Part shown: positions 33,813-44,561 of the stretch, in pieces
Layout: each line of letters begins with the position of its first letter
Position numbering within the stretch: the first letter of the stretch is position 1
DNA from: Didymella arachidicola
Lineage: Eukaryota > Ascomycota > Dothideomycetes > Pleosporales > Didymellaceae
NCBI GenBank assembly: GCA_016630955.3
Contig: CM049990.2
Location: 930,001-994,000, forward strand
Direction: 5' to 3'
Length of the DNA stretch: 64,000 nt
Translations under genes and position numbers: made by a program
Notes under the pieces: generated by a model
Told to the model about the DNA's origin: nothing
What the model saw: the letters and a program-made list of their open reading frames with translations, nothing else
Databases searched by the model: none

Positions 33813-36206
33813 ATGACAGAATACCGTCACGTGTACTCAGATCGCGGACGTCTACGCTACATACCCGAGCATCTCCCAGAACCTGTTCGCCTTCGGCGCG
33901 GCCTCTTCCAGGGACGCCCTCGTCGCCCGCACCGCATCCACATCGCCCACGTCGCACCTGACCCTCTCCTATCCTACCGCAAGAACCGGGAAACGACTAG
34001 CAAGTCGTACTTCACAGAAAAGCTGGCGGGACCTCGTGAAAACGCTAAGCGCTATCTGCGCAATCTCTTCGACAAGCAGTTCGCTACGCCCTCAGAGCCG
34101 GCAGATATCGTACTGTCAGCGTCCTCCACCAACAGCAATCGCACCTCCATCGCCTCTTTTCCCGAGAGCAGGCTCTCCACAGCACCCAGCGATATGCGTT
34201 CCACACCAAGAGCCTCGGGCGCAGTAGGCTCGTTCGGCCAGATGTCTGCACGATCACACATGGATATGTCTCGACCTTCGTTATCAGATTCGCACTTCTC
34301 GTCCGGGCGATCTTCTGCAAAAAGTGCGGTCAGCAGCATAACGAAGCTGCCAGAAGAGAAGCCAGTAGCTTCGGGAGGCGGTGTCAGCGTGAATATTGCG
34401 CTCACAGAACCTGTTCTGTTCCTACAAGGCTTCGAACAGACCGAACATGCTGAGCGAAACACTGCCATGCTCCGTGGATCGCTGATCCTCAAGGTTACAA
34501 AACCCACAAAGCTCAAGGCTATCACTCTGAAGTTCAGGGGAAAAGCGATCACGAAGTGGCCCGAGGGCATTCCTCCTAAAAAGGTCGATTTTGAGGAAGT
34601 CGATATTCTCATGAACCACACATGGCCGTTCTTCAATGCTCAGTTCCCCACCGCAGAGAGCGGCACTGGCGCAGATCGCGTCGAGCTTTACAAGAGCGCT
34701 GGTGGCCTTGGTGGATCGCCCAACACATCCTCCACTAACCTCACATCCAAGGAGGCAAAAAGGCTGTCCTTGCAGGTCAACCACTCACGCAGCTTTGGCA
34801 AGGGCGAATCACCGTCAGGTGGGCCATCTGTCGCACAGAAAGGATACAGAACCTTCAATCCCGGCGAGTACATGTACAACTTTGAGCTTCCCCTTGACAG
34901 CCACCTTCCTGAGACCATCGACGTTGATCTGGGGTCCGTTAAGTACGAGATGGAGGCAACTGTTGAACGAGCCGGCGCTTTCCGCACCAACTTGCTTGGC
35001 ACCAAAGAAGTGGTCCTCGTTCGAACTCCTTCAGAAGGCTCATTGGAGCAAGTCGAGCCCATCGCCATCAGCCGGAGTTGGGAAGATCAGCTCCACTATG
35101 ACATCGTCATCTCCGGCAAATCTTTCCCTCTCGGCGCACAGGTCCCAATTGCCTTTAAGCTCACACCGTTGGCAAAGGTGCAATGCCACAGGATCAAGGT
35201 TTTCGTTACGGAGAATGTCGAATACTTCTGTAATCAGAAGCGGGTGCACCGCATGGAACCAGTACGAAAGGTGCAGCTGTTCGAGAAGCGAGCCGACGCA
35301 CCACCAACGAGCACATTCCCTGGTAGCACAATGAGGATAGTGTCTGGCGGTGGTGTGCCATACGACCAGAGAGCCGCAGCTGCACGAGGCGAAGAAGTGC
35401 AAGTACAAGATCCGGGGAACCTGCTTGGTGACCTAAACGGGGAAGGTAATATTGGACCCACAGAGATGGAATTCAATGTACAACTGCCAAGCTGTCACAA
35501 CATGCGGGACAAGGACAAGACGTCTCGGCTACACTTCGATACAACATACCAAAATATCCAAGTACACCACTGGATAAAGTTGGTCATGCGCCTTTCGAAG
35601 CCTGACAAGGTGGACCCGACAAAGCGAAGGCACTTCGAAATTTCTATCGACTCGCCCTTCCACATCCTTTCCTGCCAGGCTACACAAGCAAATACGGCAC
35701 TACCAGCATACTCATCACCTGAGCCATATGTCGGTAACACACAGGCGCCCGAGTGCGGCTGTCCAAATGCTCCTACCCGCCGCACGTCTCCGACTGGTCG
35801 GGTACCAACATTAAGCTCAATGGCTCGTTCGAGGGGTAACTCGGATGTAGCTATGTCGACACCTATGCCGACCCTTGCACGACCACAAGCAGCACACATT
35901 GGTGGCCCAGCCGACAACGCCGTGCAACGACCCATCCACCTCCTTCGTGTACCCTCATTCGCACCACCAGAGTTCTCAGATGAAGAACCACCACCACCGC
36001 TCGAGACTCCGCCGCCGCTATACGAATCTATCGCATCACCAACCAACGGACTCGCGGACTACTTTTCACGCTTGTCCGACGCATATGATGACGACAGTGA
36101 AGGCGAGCGCGCAGACCATCGCCGTGTTGAGATCCCCTTGACACCCGGCGGACGCACAGCCCGAAGCATGGACGAGAGGAGAACGTGGCTTCCAGTGGGC
36201 CACTGA
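33813..36206 (+). CDS. Alpha-arrestin (ART-family) trafficking adaptor
   Basis: Single exon, 797 residues from the ATG at 33813 (CGCC before it). A further upstream codon in frame is GTG and is not used. The arrestin N fold is visible from VNIALTEPVLFLQGFEQTEH through LRGSLILKVTKPTKLKAITL to the TKWPEGIPPKKVDFEE block. The arrestin C fold runs from LHYDIVISGKSFPLGAQVPI through CHRIKVFVTENVEYFC. Near the C-terminus are PPLY (residues 734-737, a PPxY motif) and LPAY, which bind WW domains of the Rsp5/HulA ubiquitin ligase. Alpha-arrestins bring this ligase to plasma-membrane transporters for endocytosis. The N-terminal 190 residues are Ser-rich and probably phospho-regulated. Which ART subgroup it belongs to is not clear from reading alone. 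Confidence 0.87.
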   Translation: MTEYRHVYSDRGRLRYIPEHLPEPVRLRRGLFQGRPRRPHRIHIAHVAPDPLLSYRKNRETTSKSYFTEKLAGPRENAKRYLRNLFDKQFATPSEPADIVLSASSTNSNRTSIASFPESRLSTAPSDMRSTPRASGAVGSFGQMSARSHMDMSRPSLSDSHFSSGRSSAKSAVSSITKLPEEKPVASGGGVSVNIALTEPVLFLQGFEQTEHAERNTAMLRGSLILKVTKPTKLKAITLKFRGKAITKWPEGIPPKKVDFEEVDILMNHTWPFFNAQFPTAESGTGADRVELYKSAGGLGGSPNTSSTNLTSKEAKRLSLQVNHSRSFGKGESPSGGPSVAQKGYRTFNPGEYMYNFELPLDSHLPETIDVDLGSVKYEMEATVERAGAFRTNLLGTKEVVLVRTPSEGSLEQVEPIAISRSWEDQLHYDIVISGKSFPLGAQVPIAFKLTPLAKVQCHRIKVFVTENVEYFCNQKRVHRMEPVRKVQLFEKRADAPPTSTFPGSTMRIVSGGGVPYDQRAAAARGEEVQVQDPGNLLGDLNGEGNIGPTEMEFNVQLPSCHNMRDKDKTSRLHFDTTYQNIQVHHWIKLVMRLSKPDKVDPTKRRHFEISIDSPFHILSCQATQANTALPAYSSPEPYVGNTQAPECGCPNAPTRRTSPTGRVPTLSSMARSRGNSDVAMSTPMPTLARPQAAHIGGPADNAVQRPIHLLRVPSFAPPEFSDEEPPPPLETPPPLYESIASPTNGLADYFSRLSDAYDDDSEGERADHRRVEIPLTPGGRTARSMDERRTWLPVGH

Positions 36207-39200
36207 CATCATCAACAGTCCATCAAAAACAACAACAGCATGAACTGCATTTGATGACTATAACGACATGAGACACGGACGGAACTGGCCCGTATGCATC
36301 GGTCAAATCAAGGCGTTATTGGAACCGGCAAGAGGAATATAGGGCGCTTAATCTCTTCTGTTTACTTTCTTTTGTCACATATCAGCCTCTCACATCGCTC
36401 TGTTTACACATCTGGGATCTACTCGGTGGCATCTATTCACTGTCCTAATTTTTGGGGTATATCGGGGGGCACGGCGCACAAAGACGCATGGCATATTGCA
36501 CATCGACCACATAGCTAGCAGGCACGCGATACGATACCAATGTACATATGAACTTGAATATACATCTGCAACCACAATCCAGGATTGGCCCCTGCGTTGA
36601 TCATGATGGTTAGGCATTGAAAACCCGATCCCAATGACTCGCGCACTGCGTTTCATCAATGCTACGCCCACAAGGATAGCCTCACTCCCTCACCGCCACA
36701 CCAGCACGTCCTTAAGCGTCGCAACAAGCGACCGAGAACCATCAAGGATCAACGCCGCAGCCGTTACGCCACGGACGTGACCACCCGGCAACCGTTGGGT
36801 CGCAAGGCAACAAGACGAAAGTCTTGTCGACCTGGTCGCGCTGATCGCTGGCGGCCGTTGTTTATTTGGGTCTGACACCCAATCTAGCCGCGAGGCGCCG
36901 GTCTGATCGCCGCTGAACGTGTAACGGGACTCTGAGACGCGCGGTACCTCAGCCTCATTTTTCTGCTCTAGAAGGTGAGCAGTAGGCGAGTGGGATGCTA
37001 GTGGAGTTTGTGCCGACGCTGATCTTGGATGGCTTTGGTGTCTGTTGATGGTAGTGGTTGGGCAGCTGTGATCGCTGCGAAGAACGCAGTGGAGCGAGGC
37101 TGTGAGAGGAAGCCTCATTCTGAAGCCAGGCTGAGGGCATGTGCTGCAGAGGTATAGGGGGTCATTTTCTGCAGATCCGAGTGCTTGTTTGTCAGTCCCA
37201 GGAGGGGTGGAGGGGCGTGTAGGGTGGCTAAGAAGAGACGCGTTATTTTCGTGTATGGCTCGGAAAATGTCGCGAGAAGGACACAGTAGGGCCAAAACCA
37301 AGAAGTGTCCACGCTCCGTTTACTTATCTTGAGCAAGTGAAGCCACCAATAAATTCAGACAATTGCTAGGCCGTGTCGAGCTGCCTGACCAGCGGTCATG
37401 AATTACAGTCCAAGCAATATCTTCATCATTGAGTATGCAGAATCCTGATGACAACATTAGAAGGAGTGCTGCCGTCACTCGAGATAGCACAGTCTCCTGC
37501 CTCTCGGGAGACGAGGCAATGGTGCTCGACATCAATGACTGTAACAGGTGTTGATGACTGTATGCCGCCAATCATACTACACCCGTTCAGAGCTCTTTGC
37601 CCTCATTTCAGGGTAGCAATATTCGATGAGGCCAAACTCGTACTCAGTAAAGCGCTTATACCCAGAATAGGGAGTAAGATCATCTTCAAGAAGAGAGAGA
37701 TGTATTGTCAACAAGCTACTCTTAAGAAGCGATGTTATTAAATCTCATCTGCTGGCGTATTATAAGCCAAAATTATTTCTGCTGGCTACAAGTGGGTTGC
37801 CTCAACAGCTCTTGTTGGCCTTGCTTCGCAGCAGCCTCGCATGATTTTTGGAGGGCGTCGCATCCTATGTCCTCTTGTTCATTCGCTGCAATGTTCTCAA
37901 ACTGTCCTGGATCAACCGTAGACGTGCGACATTGTAGCTATATTAGGTCCTCGGCATACTGTTTATGAGGGCCATCAGTGTCCTGGGTGCAGTTTTTGAC
38001 CTCTAAATAAAGGGCATTGCTGTGCTTCTGGCTGCAATGTGCAGTCATATTCTGCTGGTATCTGATTGAAGGGGTACAGTACAGTAGTACGACTGGGCAG
38101 GGATAATGGGAAGGCCCGTGACTGCCAAACTGATTTTATCGCTATATTTACCATGAAGACAGTCTGCGATCATAACGTAGCTGTTGGTGACCAGACAGCA
38201 GAGGTGGAGAACCTGACCTCCTCACTAGACGTTGTGACCCAGCTTTGTATTTGTGAGAGGAATAGGCAGTAATTTGGAGGCAGTGTAGTTTATTTGACTC
38301 TTGAAAACTGCCGGAATTGACACATCTGCAAAACTCAGTGTGTAGCAGTGTGGCGGAATAATGTTGAGGGTACTTCGTGGGTACGGGCTGCGCTGAATTT
38401 GTGAACTCTGCTAGACTATAGTCGACAAAGGAGCGTAAGTCAATCGGAACCAACATTGTAACAAACTAAGACCTTACACAAAAGTAGAGATTGCTAATGG
38501 ATCGCCGTCAGCAGCCAGAAAGAGCGCATGACAATTGAGACGAGAATGTAGAGTACGTTTTGGACTCCTGGAGACCTCGTGTGAGATTGCGCGAAGCACA
38601 TTTTCTTTCGCAGCGCATCGAAAGCACTTGCGTCGAGCGATAGGTCGTACTCAAGGCAAGACATTTAGCAGGTTTAGCAAGCCTTGAAGCCTTCCGACCG
38701 CGTGCGAGCGCCTGTAGATCAGCAATCGTTCGTGACCAAAGGATTTTTTTTTCAAACTCGGTGACTGAGAACAAGGAAAAAGAATGACGTCGACGACATG
38801 AGATATGAGGCTGTGCAAGTGCATGCGACGATTGTCTGGCCTGCTTCCTTGAAAGTGTTTAGGTCGACTGTTGACAGCTGAAGTTAACGGCATATCCTAC
38901 TATTTCATTGGAATCGTATTAAACCCAGCAATTGAAACGTCCGAAATCTGATTCGAGTAAACAGGTGTCGATGACTGTCGGCGGCTGCAATGACGTCACG
39001 CGCCTTCAAGCTGCCGCGGTTGCAAGCTGAGAAAGGCGCAGTGGAACGGGCCGGAAAACAAAGAATGGCAACATGTACGAAGTAGAAGTTCATTAGTGAC
39101 AGTCAGACTTTCTCGCAGGTGTCAACGACCAAACAGTTGGCTACAAACTTCCTGAGGTCCATGTCCCTGATACCGGTACACAATTACGAAGGCATGATCA

Positions 39201-40490
39201 TTCGTCTTCTGACCTAAGCAGATTAGCAGACATGGGCAGAGGCCAGAATCGATAAACCGTGACCGCTATATTGCGTCCAACAGCTCGGCCGTGGCCTAGT
39301 GGACACGAGCTCTGTTCATGCCCGCACCTGTAACAACTTTTCGTCGGCAAAGCTGCTGAGCGCGATACACGCCTACAAAAGAGGGATGAAAACGGGAACT
39401 GCAGTGGACAGGCTTCGACTGAAGAAGCGGGAAGAAAATCTTTACGATGTTGGCACATGAGTTGTGAGCGGCTGCCCCACGATCTCAGTAAGAATGCCAA
39501 ATCCAAGGAAGTTCGTTTTCGTGGTGCAACGCACGGCTTGCGCGAGTCAACCAGCGTCCAATCGGCGTCAACTGGTTTCCGCCCATTGGCTTTCCAATCT
39601 CACCAGACCCATCGTGATCATTCTACACAGTCGATAGTTGTAGTGTCTTGCGTGAACAGCTCATCTGTTGCGAGTGTGAAGTCTGGTGCCGCAGACAACA
39701 AATGTTGAATATTGTGTGTTGACCACCCATCAGCCGATATCCGCCTAAGCGGACTGTATATTGCGTCACTCTTGCCCTTGGCATTTGAGGCCAAGGCTTA
39801 GCAACGATGATTCCTGCACTAGAGATTAACGGCCGGAGAAACACTCTTTGCTATCTGTGTTTCTTCAACCTTTGTTGACATCGACGACAGTGTTGCGCAA
39901 GTGCTGCTGAGTGAATTGCGAAGCCATTGAGCCCAGAAAGCGGAAGAGTTCTTGCGACAACGAAACCCTGGGTCGACTGTTGCAAGCGACCCCGGACACC
40001 AGCGCATGTTGCGCCTCTCAGTCCTAAGCTTCAACGACTCTGCGCCCAGCTGAGCTTTGCGCGTTGGTAAGCCTTCCGACCCTTTCTCACCACATGCTTG
40101 GAGTGTCTTGATCTCTTTTTTCCCTCCAGCATCACTGACCCGTTACTGCAGTTACGGTTACGCCTCCCCCACATCCCCACTCGTCCCTGCCTACGATACT
40201 TCTAGACGTTACTGCCGTTCGGCCAACTTAGGAGCGGCGACTGGGCGCACTCACATATACATGCATTCGACCCGAGTACCGCACTTCTCTCCCACCGGCC
40301 GTCCGCAAAAATACGGCCCCGGTCCTTCAAACACCGCTCCTTGACCGCGAACACACCCTCTCAAACCTACGTTACTCAAGCACGAATATCTCCAAGCTTT
40401 CGCACAAGCTTGAGGAGCTTCTGGGCACTACCCACCTCACATCCACCACAAGCCGGATAAGCGGCAACGCAAGCGAATCCTACGAACACC
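36207..40490. other. Gene-poor 4.3-kb stretch
   Basis: No intact gene. It includes 36.2-36.6 kb (3' UTR of the alpha-arrestin), a decayed coding segment at 37.7-38.1 kb (listed separately), AT-richer DNA around 37.6-38.4 kb, and the probable leader of the Nha1 gene after about 40.0 kb. A 203-residue minus-strand frame at 36690-37301 lacks protein-like character. Confidence 0.5.
37730..38129 (-). pseudogene. Decayed coding segment of unknown family
   Basis: On the minus strand one frame reads as protein-like for about 130 codons but contains two stops. The first stretch (38129-37941) gives cysteine-bearing sequence such as VLLYCTPSIRYQQNMTAHCS and YLEVKNCTQDTDGPHKQYAE. A TAG follows at 37940-37938, then QCRTSTVDPGQFENIAANEQ and QEDIGCDALQKSCEAAAKQG, then a TAA at 37775-37773 and some further codons. 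Each stop differs from a Gln codon (CAG, CAA) by one C-to-T change, the direction caused by repeat-induced point mutation or cytosine deamination. No start codon or flanking exon is clear. I do not recognise the family. It may be a dead gene or chance; the sustained polar, coding-like composition argues for the former. Confidence 0.35.
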
Positions 40491-43400
40491 ATGGCGTGGG
40501 ATCACCTCTCTATCAACAAGCCGCACTTGGTGTACATCATCTTGGGCGGCTTCACCACCTTGTTCATGTTGTGCTCTTCGGTGATCAAGGAGCGCCTTTA
40601 CATCGGTGAAGCAACCGTCGCTACACTCTGCGGTATCATCTTCGGTCCGCACGCTGCGAACCTGATCGATCCAGGAACATGGGGCAACGTTGATTTCATC
40701 ACTTTGGAATTCTCACGCATAGTCCTAGTTGTACAGTGTTTTGCTGTCGGCGTTGAGTTGCCTAAGGCGTATATGGAGAAGCACTGGAGATCAGTTGTTC
40801 TGCTCCTGATACCAGTCATGACCTTCGGTTGGTTAATCACAAGCTTGTTCATCTGGGGCCTTTTCAACTCCCATGTGAACTGGCTTGACAGTCTCTGTAT
40901 TGCTGCTTGCGTCACTGCGACGGATCCCGTCCTTGCCTCTTCTGTCGTCGGAAAAGGAAAGTTTGCAAAGCGAGTACCAAAGCATTTGCGAGATTTACTA
41001 TCCGCCGAATCTGGTTGTAACGACGGCATGGCCTTTCCCTTTGTTTATTTGGCCATCTACTTGATTCGTTACCGTCCGGATGCTAGCAAAGTTGCCTACC
41101 ACTGGATCTGCTACACCATCCTCTACGAATGTTTATTCGGTGCCCTTTATGGCGTTATTGTCGGCTACATTGCCCGTCGCCTGATCCGATACGCTCATGA
41201 AAAAGACCTGATCGATCGAGAGAGTTTCCTTGTATTCTACTTTGTGTTGGCCCTGTGGTGCGCTGGCTCAGGTTCCCTGCTTGGTCTGGACGATTTACTT
41301 GTGGGCTTTGCCTGCGGTGTAGGATTCTCAAACGACGGATGGTTCCTTGAGAAGACCGAGGAGTCCCACGTTTCCAACGTTATCGATTTGCTCATCAATT
41401 TGGCGTTCTTCGTATACTTCGGCACAATCATCCCTTGGGCACAATTCAACGAGCCAGAGCTCCTTGGCCTCAGCCCCTGGCGTTTGGTCGTTCTGGGACT
41501 GCTGGTGTTGTTCTTCCGCAGGTTACCCATTATGCTGATTCTGAAACCAGTCATTCCAGACATCAAAACATGGCGTGAAGCCTCTTTCGCTGGTCACTTC
41601 GGACCCATTGGAGTTGGTGGTCTTTTTGTCGCTATCCTCGCAAGAGCTGAACTGGAAACCGAGTCTACCACTCCTTTGGCGGAGCTCCCCGAACCAGGAT
41701 TCGAGCACCTCAACATCATTGAGCTCATCTGGCCTATCACGTGTTTCTTAGTCATCGTCAGTATCATCGTTCACGGAAGTTCCATCGCTGTCTTCACCTT
41801 GGGCAAGCGCATCAACACGCTTACAATCTCGATGTCGTACACACAAGCCAACGAAGATGGCCCGAGCTGGATGGACCGTCTGCCTCGCATTCAGTCTCGA
41901 TCAAAGTCACAGATATCTGGTCGGCGTTTCTCAGAATCTTCCGTGGACGAAAAGACCGGAGACCCTGGCGAGACGGGTCCAGGCCTCCTTCCACCGCCCG
42001 GTTACAATGGCAATTTCTTGCGTCGACAGAAAGAGGAAGAGAATCCAAGTAGGGCAGGATCTGCGCGTCCAACATCTCGATCAAGGAAATCAAAATGGGA
42101 GTCTGGCCTTGGTCCAGGTGGCCCCATCTCGCAGTCTGCCATTCATCCAAATAGGCGTGACGAAGAGAAGGGCGATTCTGGTTCACCGGAAGATAATACT
42201 GACACGTTCGATGATAAGATGGCCGTCTCTAGCAGTTCATCAAGCGACAAGGGCAAAAACAAGGACATCGCGGACGAGGAGGAGATATACCAGGAAGGCG
42301 GGGAGACTGTTATCGAGGATAAGGAAGGCAATGTCCTTGGCGTCAGAGACAGTCATGGCGAGCACGGCATGCAGCGACGTGAGTCAGATATCAGGGAAGC
42401 TCGAAGACTCATGCAAGAAGATCACGTGGAGCATGGAGTTGCTCAGACGGAGCACACAGGCAACTTGGAGGCAGCACCTGGCAAGGCCGTGGATGCTGCC
42501 GAGCATCCTCAGAAGACGTGGCGTAAGCGAATGCAGAGCTTCACAGGCCACCACCACGACAACGAAGATCTGTCTCAGAGGCCGAAGGCCGAAAAGGCTG
42601 AACGGAAGCGCGGTCCAGCCCTTGCTTACCAGTTTGGAAACACCATCATTGTCGAAGATGAAGATGGAGAGGTGTTGAAGAAATATGATATCCCCACCAA
42701 GCCAAAGGAGCAGCGACCGGGAGCGGCTCGGAGATCATCTATGGTTGAGACGTCTGGCCGCGCTATGCAGAGCCTGAAAAGGATGGGTACACACATGGGT
42801 ATTCCAAATCATCACGAAGCAGGCGCCTCCAGCGCTCAAAGCGCTGAGGCAAACGCAACCGGTGCTGAAGGCAAGAAGAAAAAGAAGCAAAAGGATACTG
42901 ATGCTGACGACGACAACTTACGTTTCACTCTCACTGCCGGTGGCCGTAGGATGAGCAAAACCGAGTTCATTCAGCAGATGAGTCAGCTGAATCCCAAGGA
43001 ACGCGCCAAGATGTTACAGGACAGCAACGTTCCTGAGTCTGTCAAGCAAGAAGCGCATCAAGACGCGAAGGACCACCACCGTCGGATACAAGCTGCAAGC
43101 GAAGCCAATATTCCTCCTGTCATCGGCGAGGAGGGCGAGGCTGAGCTCCACAAGATTGAGTCCCCGATCGCACAGAAAGAGGGCCACCCTCGTGGTCCTG
43201 AGGGCCTCACTCTGGTCGACAGCAACGAAGAGCATGTGCCATTCCACTCTGTGCGCCAGACTTTGGCAGAGCATGGAGGAAACCAAGAGAAGGAAACTGC
43301 AGCGCAACGCCGACGTCGCCTCGCTGCAGAGCCGTCCCAGGCGAATTCACCAGCGGTGAAAGATGAATCAGGAAGCGACGATGAGACTCCTGCCGAGCGT

Positions 43401-43808
43401 CGTCGTCGCCTCGGTGCTCTGAAGGGATCCACATCACCACCAGCCAGCCAAGATCGTCGTCCGTTGTCGCCAAGTCCACAAGCCTCGGCATCCAGCGGTG
43501 GATTTGAGGGTGAAACAGCAGCTGAACGCAAGCGTCGCCTTGGTGCTTTAGGTGTGGGAGAGGATTCACCAGAGTCCGAATCTGAAGGCGAGCCCGAGAT
43601 CGGCGATCCAATGGAGACTGGCCGCGGTACACAGTCGCAGGCAGCAAAACAGAACTTGGAACCTCCTCGTGCTCCGGGCATTCGATTTGCTGATCAGCCT
43701 CGCATTCCTACGAAGGACGAGCGTGCCGCCGAAGATGCAAAGCAGAAAGAGGAGGCTGAGACGTCGAAGAAGAGTAAGCTCAGCGGATTCCCTTGGGGAA
43801 AGAAGTAG
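40491..43808 (+). CDS. NHA1: Plasma-membrane Na+(K+)/H+ antiporter, Nha1 type
   Basis: Single exon, 1105 residues. Residues 1-440 hold about 12 hydrophobic segments of the CPA1 sodium/proton exchanger fold. Diagnostic motifs are CVTATDPVLASS (ATDP at 143-146) and SAESGCNDGMAF (Asn177-Asp178, the cation-binding pair). The remaining 660 residues form a long polar cytosolic tail, the fungal Nha1 hallmark; it begins LTISMSYTQANEDGPSWMDR, a membrane-proximal stretch. The antiporter exports Na+, K+ or Li+ in exchange for protons and gives salt and pH tolerance. Near the C-terminus a short motif ET(A/P)A(E/Q)R(R/K)RRL recurs at about residues 935, 965 and 1008. The ATG at 40491 is preceded by CACC. 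The protein ends in a basic, Lys-rich tail. Confidence 0.95.
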   Translation: MAWDHLSINKPHLVYIILGGFTTLFMLCSSVIKERLYIGEATVATLCGIIFGPHAANLIDPGTWGNVDFITLEFSRIVLVVQCFAVGVELPKAYMEKHWRSVVLLLIPVMTFGWLITSLFIWGLFNSHVNWLDSLCIAACVTATDPVLASSVVGKGKFAKRVPKHLRDLLSAESGCNDGMAFPFVYLAIYLIRYRPDASKVAYHWICYTILYECLFGALYGVIVGYIARRLIRYAHEKDLIDRESFLVFYFVLALWCAGSGSLLGLDDLLVGFACGVGFSNDGWFLEKTEESHVSNVIDLLINLAFFVYFGTIIPWAQFNEPELLGLSPWRLVVLGLLVLFFRRLPIMLILKPVIPDIKTWREASFAGHFGPIGVGGLFVAILARAELETESTTPLAELPEPGFEHLNIIELIWPITCFLVIVSIIVHGSSIAVFTLGKRINTLTISMSYTQANEDGPSWMDRLPRIQSRSKSQISGRRFSESSVDEKTGDPGETGPGLLPPPGYNGNFLRRQKEEENPSRAGSARPTSRSRKSKWESGLGPGGPISQSAIHPNRRDEEKGDSGSPEDNTDTFDDKMAVSSSSSSDKGKNKDIADEEEIYQEGGETVIEDKEGNVLGVRDSHGEHGMQRRESDIREARRLMQEDHVEHGVAQTEHTGNLEAAPGKAVDAAEHPQKTWRKRMQSFTGHHHDNEDLSQRPKAEKAERKRGPALAYQFGNTIIVEDEDGEVLKKYDIPTKPKEQRPGAARRSSMVETSGRAMQSLKRMGTHMGIPNHHEAGASSAQSAEANATGAEGKKKKKQKDTDADDDNLRFTLTAGGRRMSKTEFIQQMSQLNPKERAKMLQDSNVPESVKQEAHQDAKDHHRRIQAASEANIPPVIGEEGEAELHKIESPIAQKEGHPRGPEGLTLVDSNEEHVPFHSVRQTLAEHGGNQEKETAAQRRRRLAAEPSQANSPAVKDESGSDDETPAERRRRLGALKGSTSPPASQDRRPLSPSPQASASSGGFEGETAAERKRRLGALGVGEDSPESESEGEPEIGDPMETGRGTQSQAAKQNLEPPRAPGIRFADQPRIPTKDERAAEDAKQKEEAETSKKSKLSGFPWGKK

Positions 43809-44561
43809 ACTACGAAGGGACACTTAAGCACATGTGGAGGAGCTACTTTGTCGGTCAGGTCTTTGGTCGACATCCAGATTGAAGTCACGCTAGCTGGAAG
43901 GGAGGGCGTGATTGAGTTGAGGGATAGTTTCGATTTTCGTGAATGTGGTATTTGCATTTGAGCGCGCATAGTCACCGATGTCATTACGCTACATCAAGAC
44001 GGTCCTGTCACATACATTCAGGACACCCAGTATAGCTAGAGGTGACATTTTTGTAAACCTAATGAAATCTTGAAGGTTAAAACCCCCAGACATCTCCAAG
44101 CACATGCTCGCACTTAGCGTCTCTTCATATTCGCAGTGACATCACAGCTGGGGCGAAACCCCTCCGTTCGATCTTTCTTTCTCGTATTGCCTCCACCAAT
44201 GGCCCCGGTTACAATCCTGAATTTGGCAGTTGCTGCATACTGAACTTGGCGCCCAGCCTGAACTATGAAAATTTTATCAATCTGATAAGATGACCAGATA
44301 ATCGCAGCCTAATGCAAGCTCGCAGCCAGTAACACTGCTTGCCGTGATGGCGGCAGCATGTGCGTGCGCTTTTCTAGGGCCAAAGGTATCCGTCGCGCAA
44401 TTAACGTGTCTTGGTTCGGCCGATGACGAAAGGAGGGGCATGCGGGCATGACTTCAACATGGACGCTACGAGGGGAAGGTATATGTATGTGTGCGTTCTT
44501 CGTATATCTCGGTCATCAAGTGCCATTTACACCATAGACACATCCGTACGCTGCTAGCATC
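43809..44561. other. Intergenic space, promoter of the O-methyltransferase
   Basis: 753 bp between two plus-strand genes. It is AT-richer around 44030-44300. It holds the Nha1 3' UTR and presumably the O-methyltransferase promoter; no gene is seen. Confidence 0.5.

Noticed and set aside
36690..37301. 203-codon minus-strand frame
   Set aside because: No domain-like pattern, low-information composition and no plausible neighbouring exons.
39280..39345. A tRNA A-box-like string (TGGCCTAGTGG)
   Set aside because: No B-box (GGTTCRANNCC) follows at the right distance and no acceptor stem pairs.
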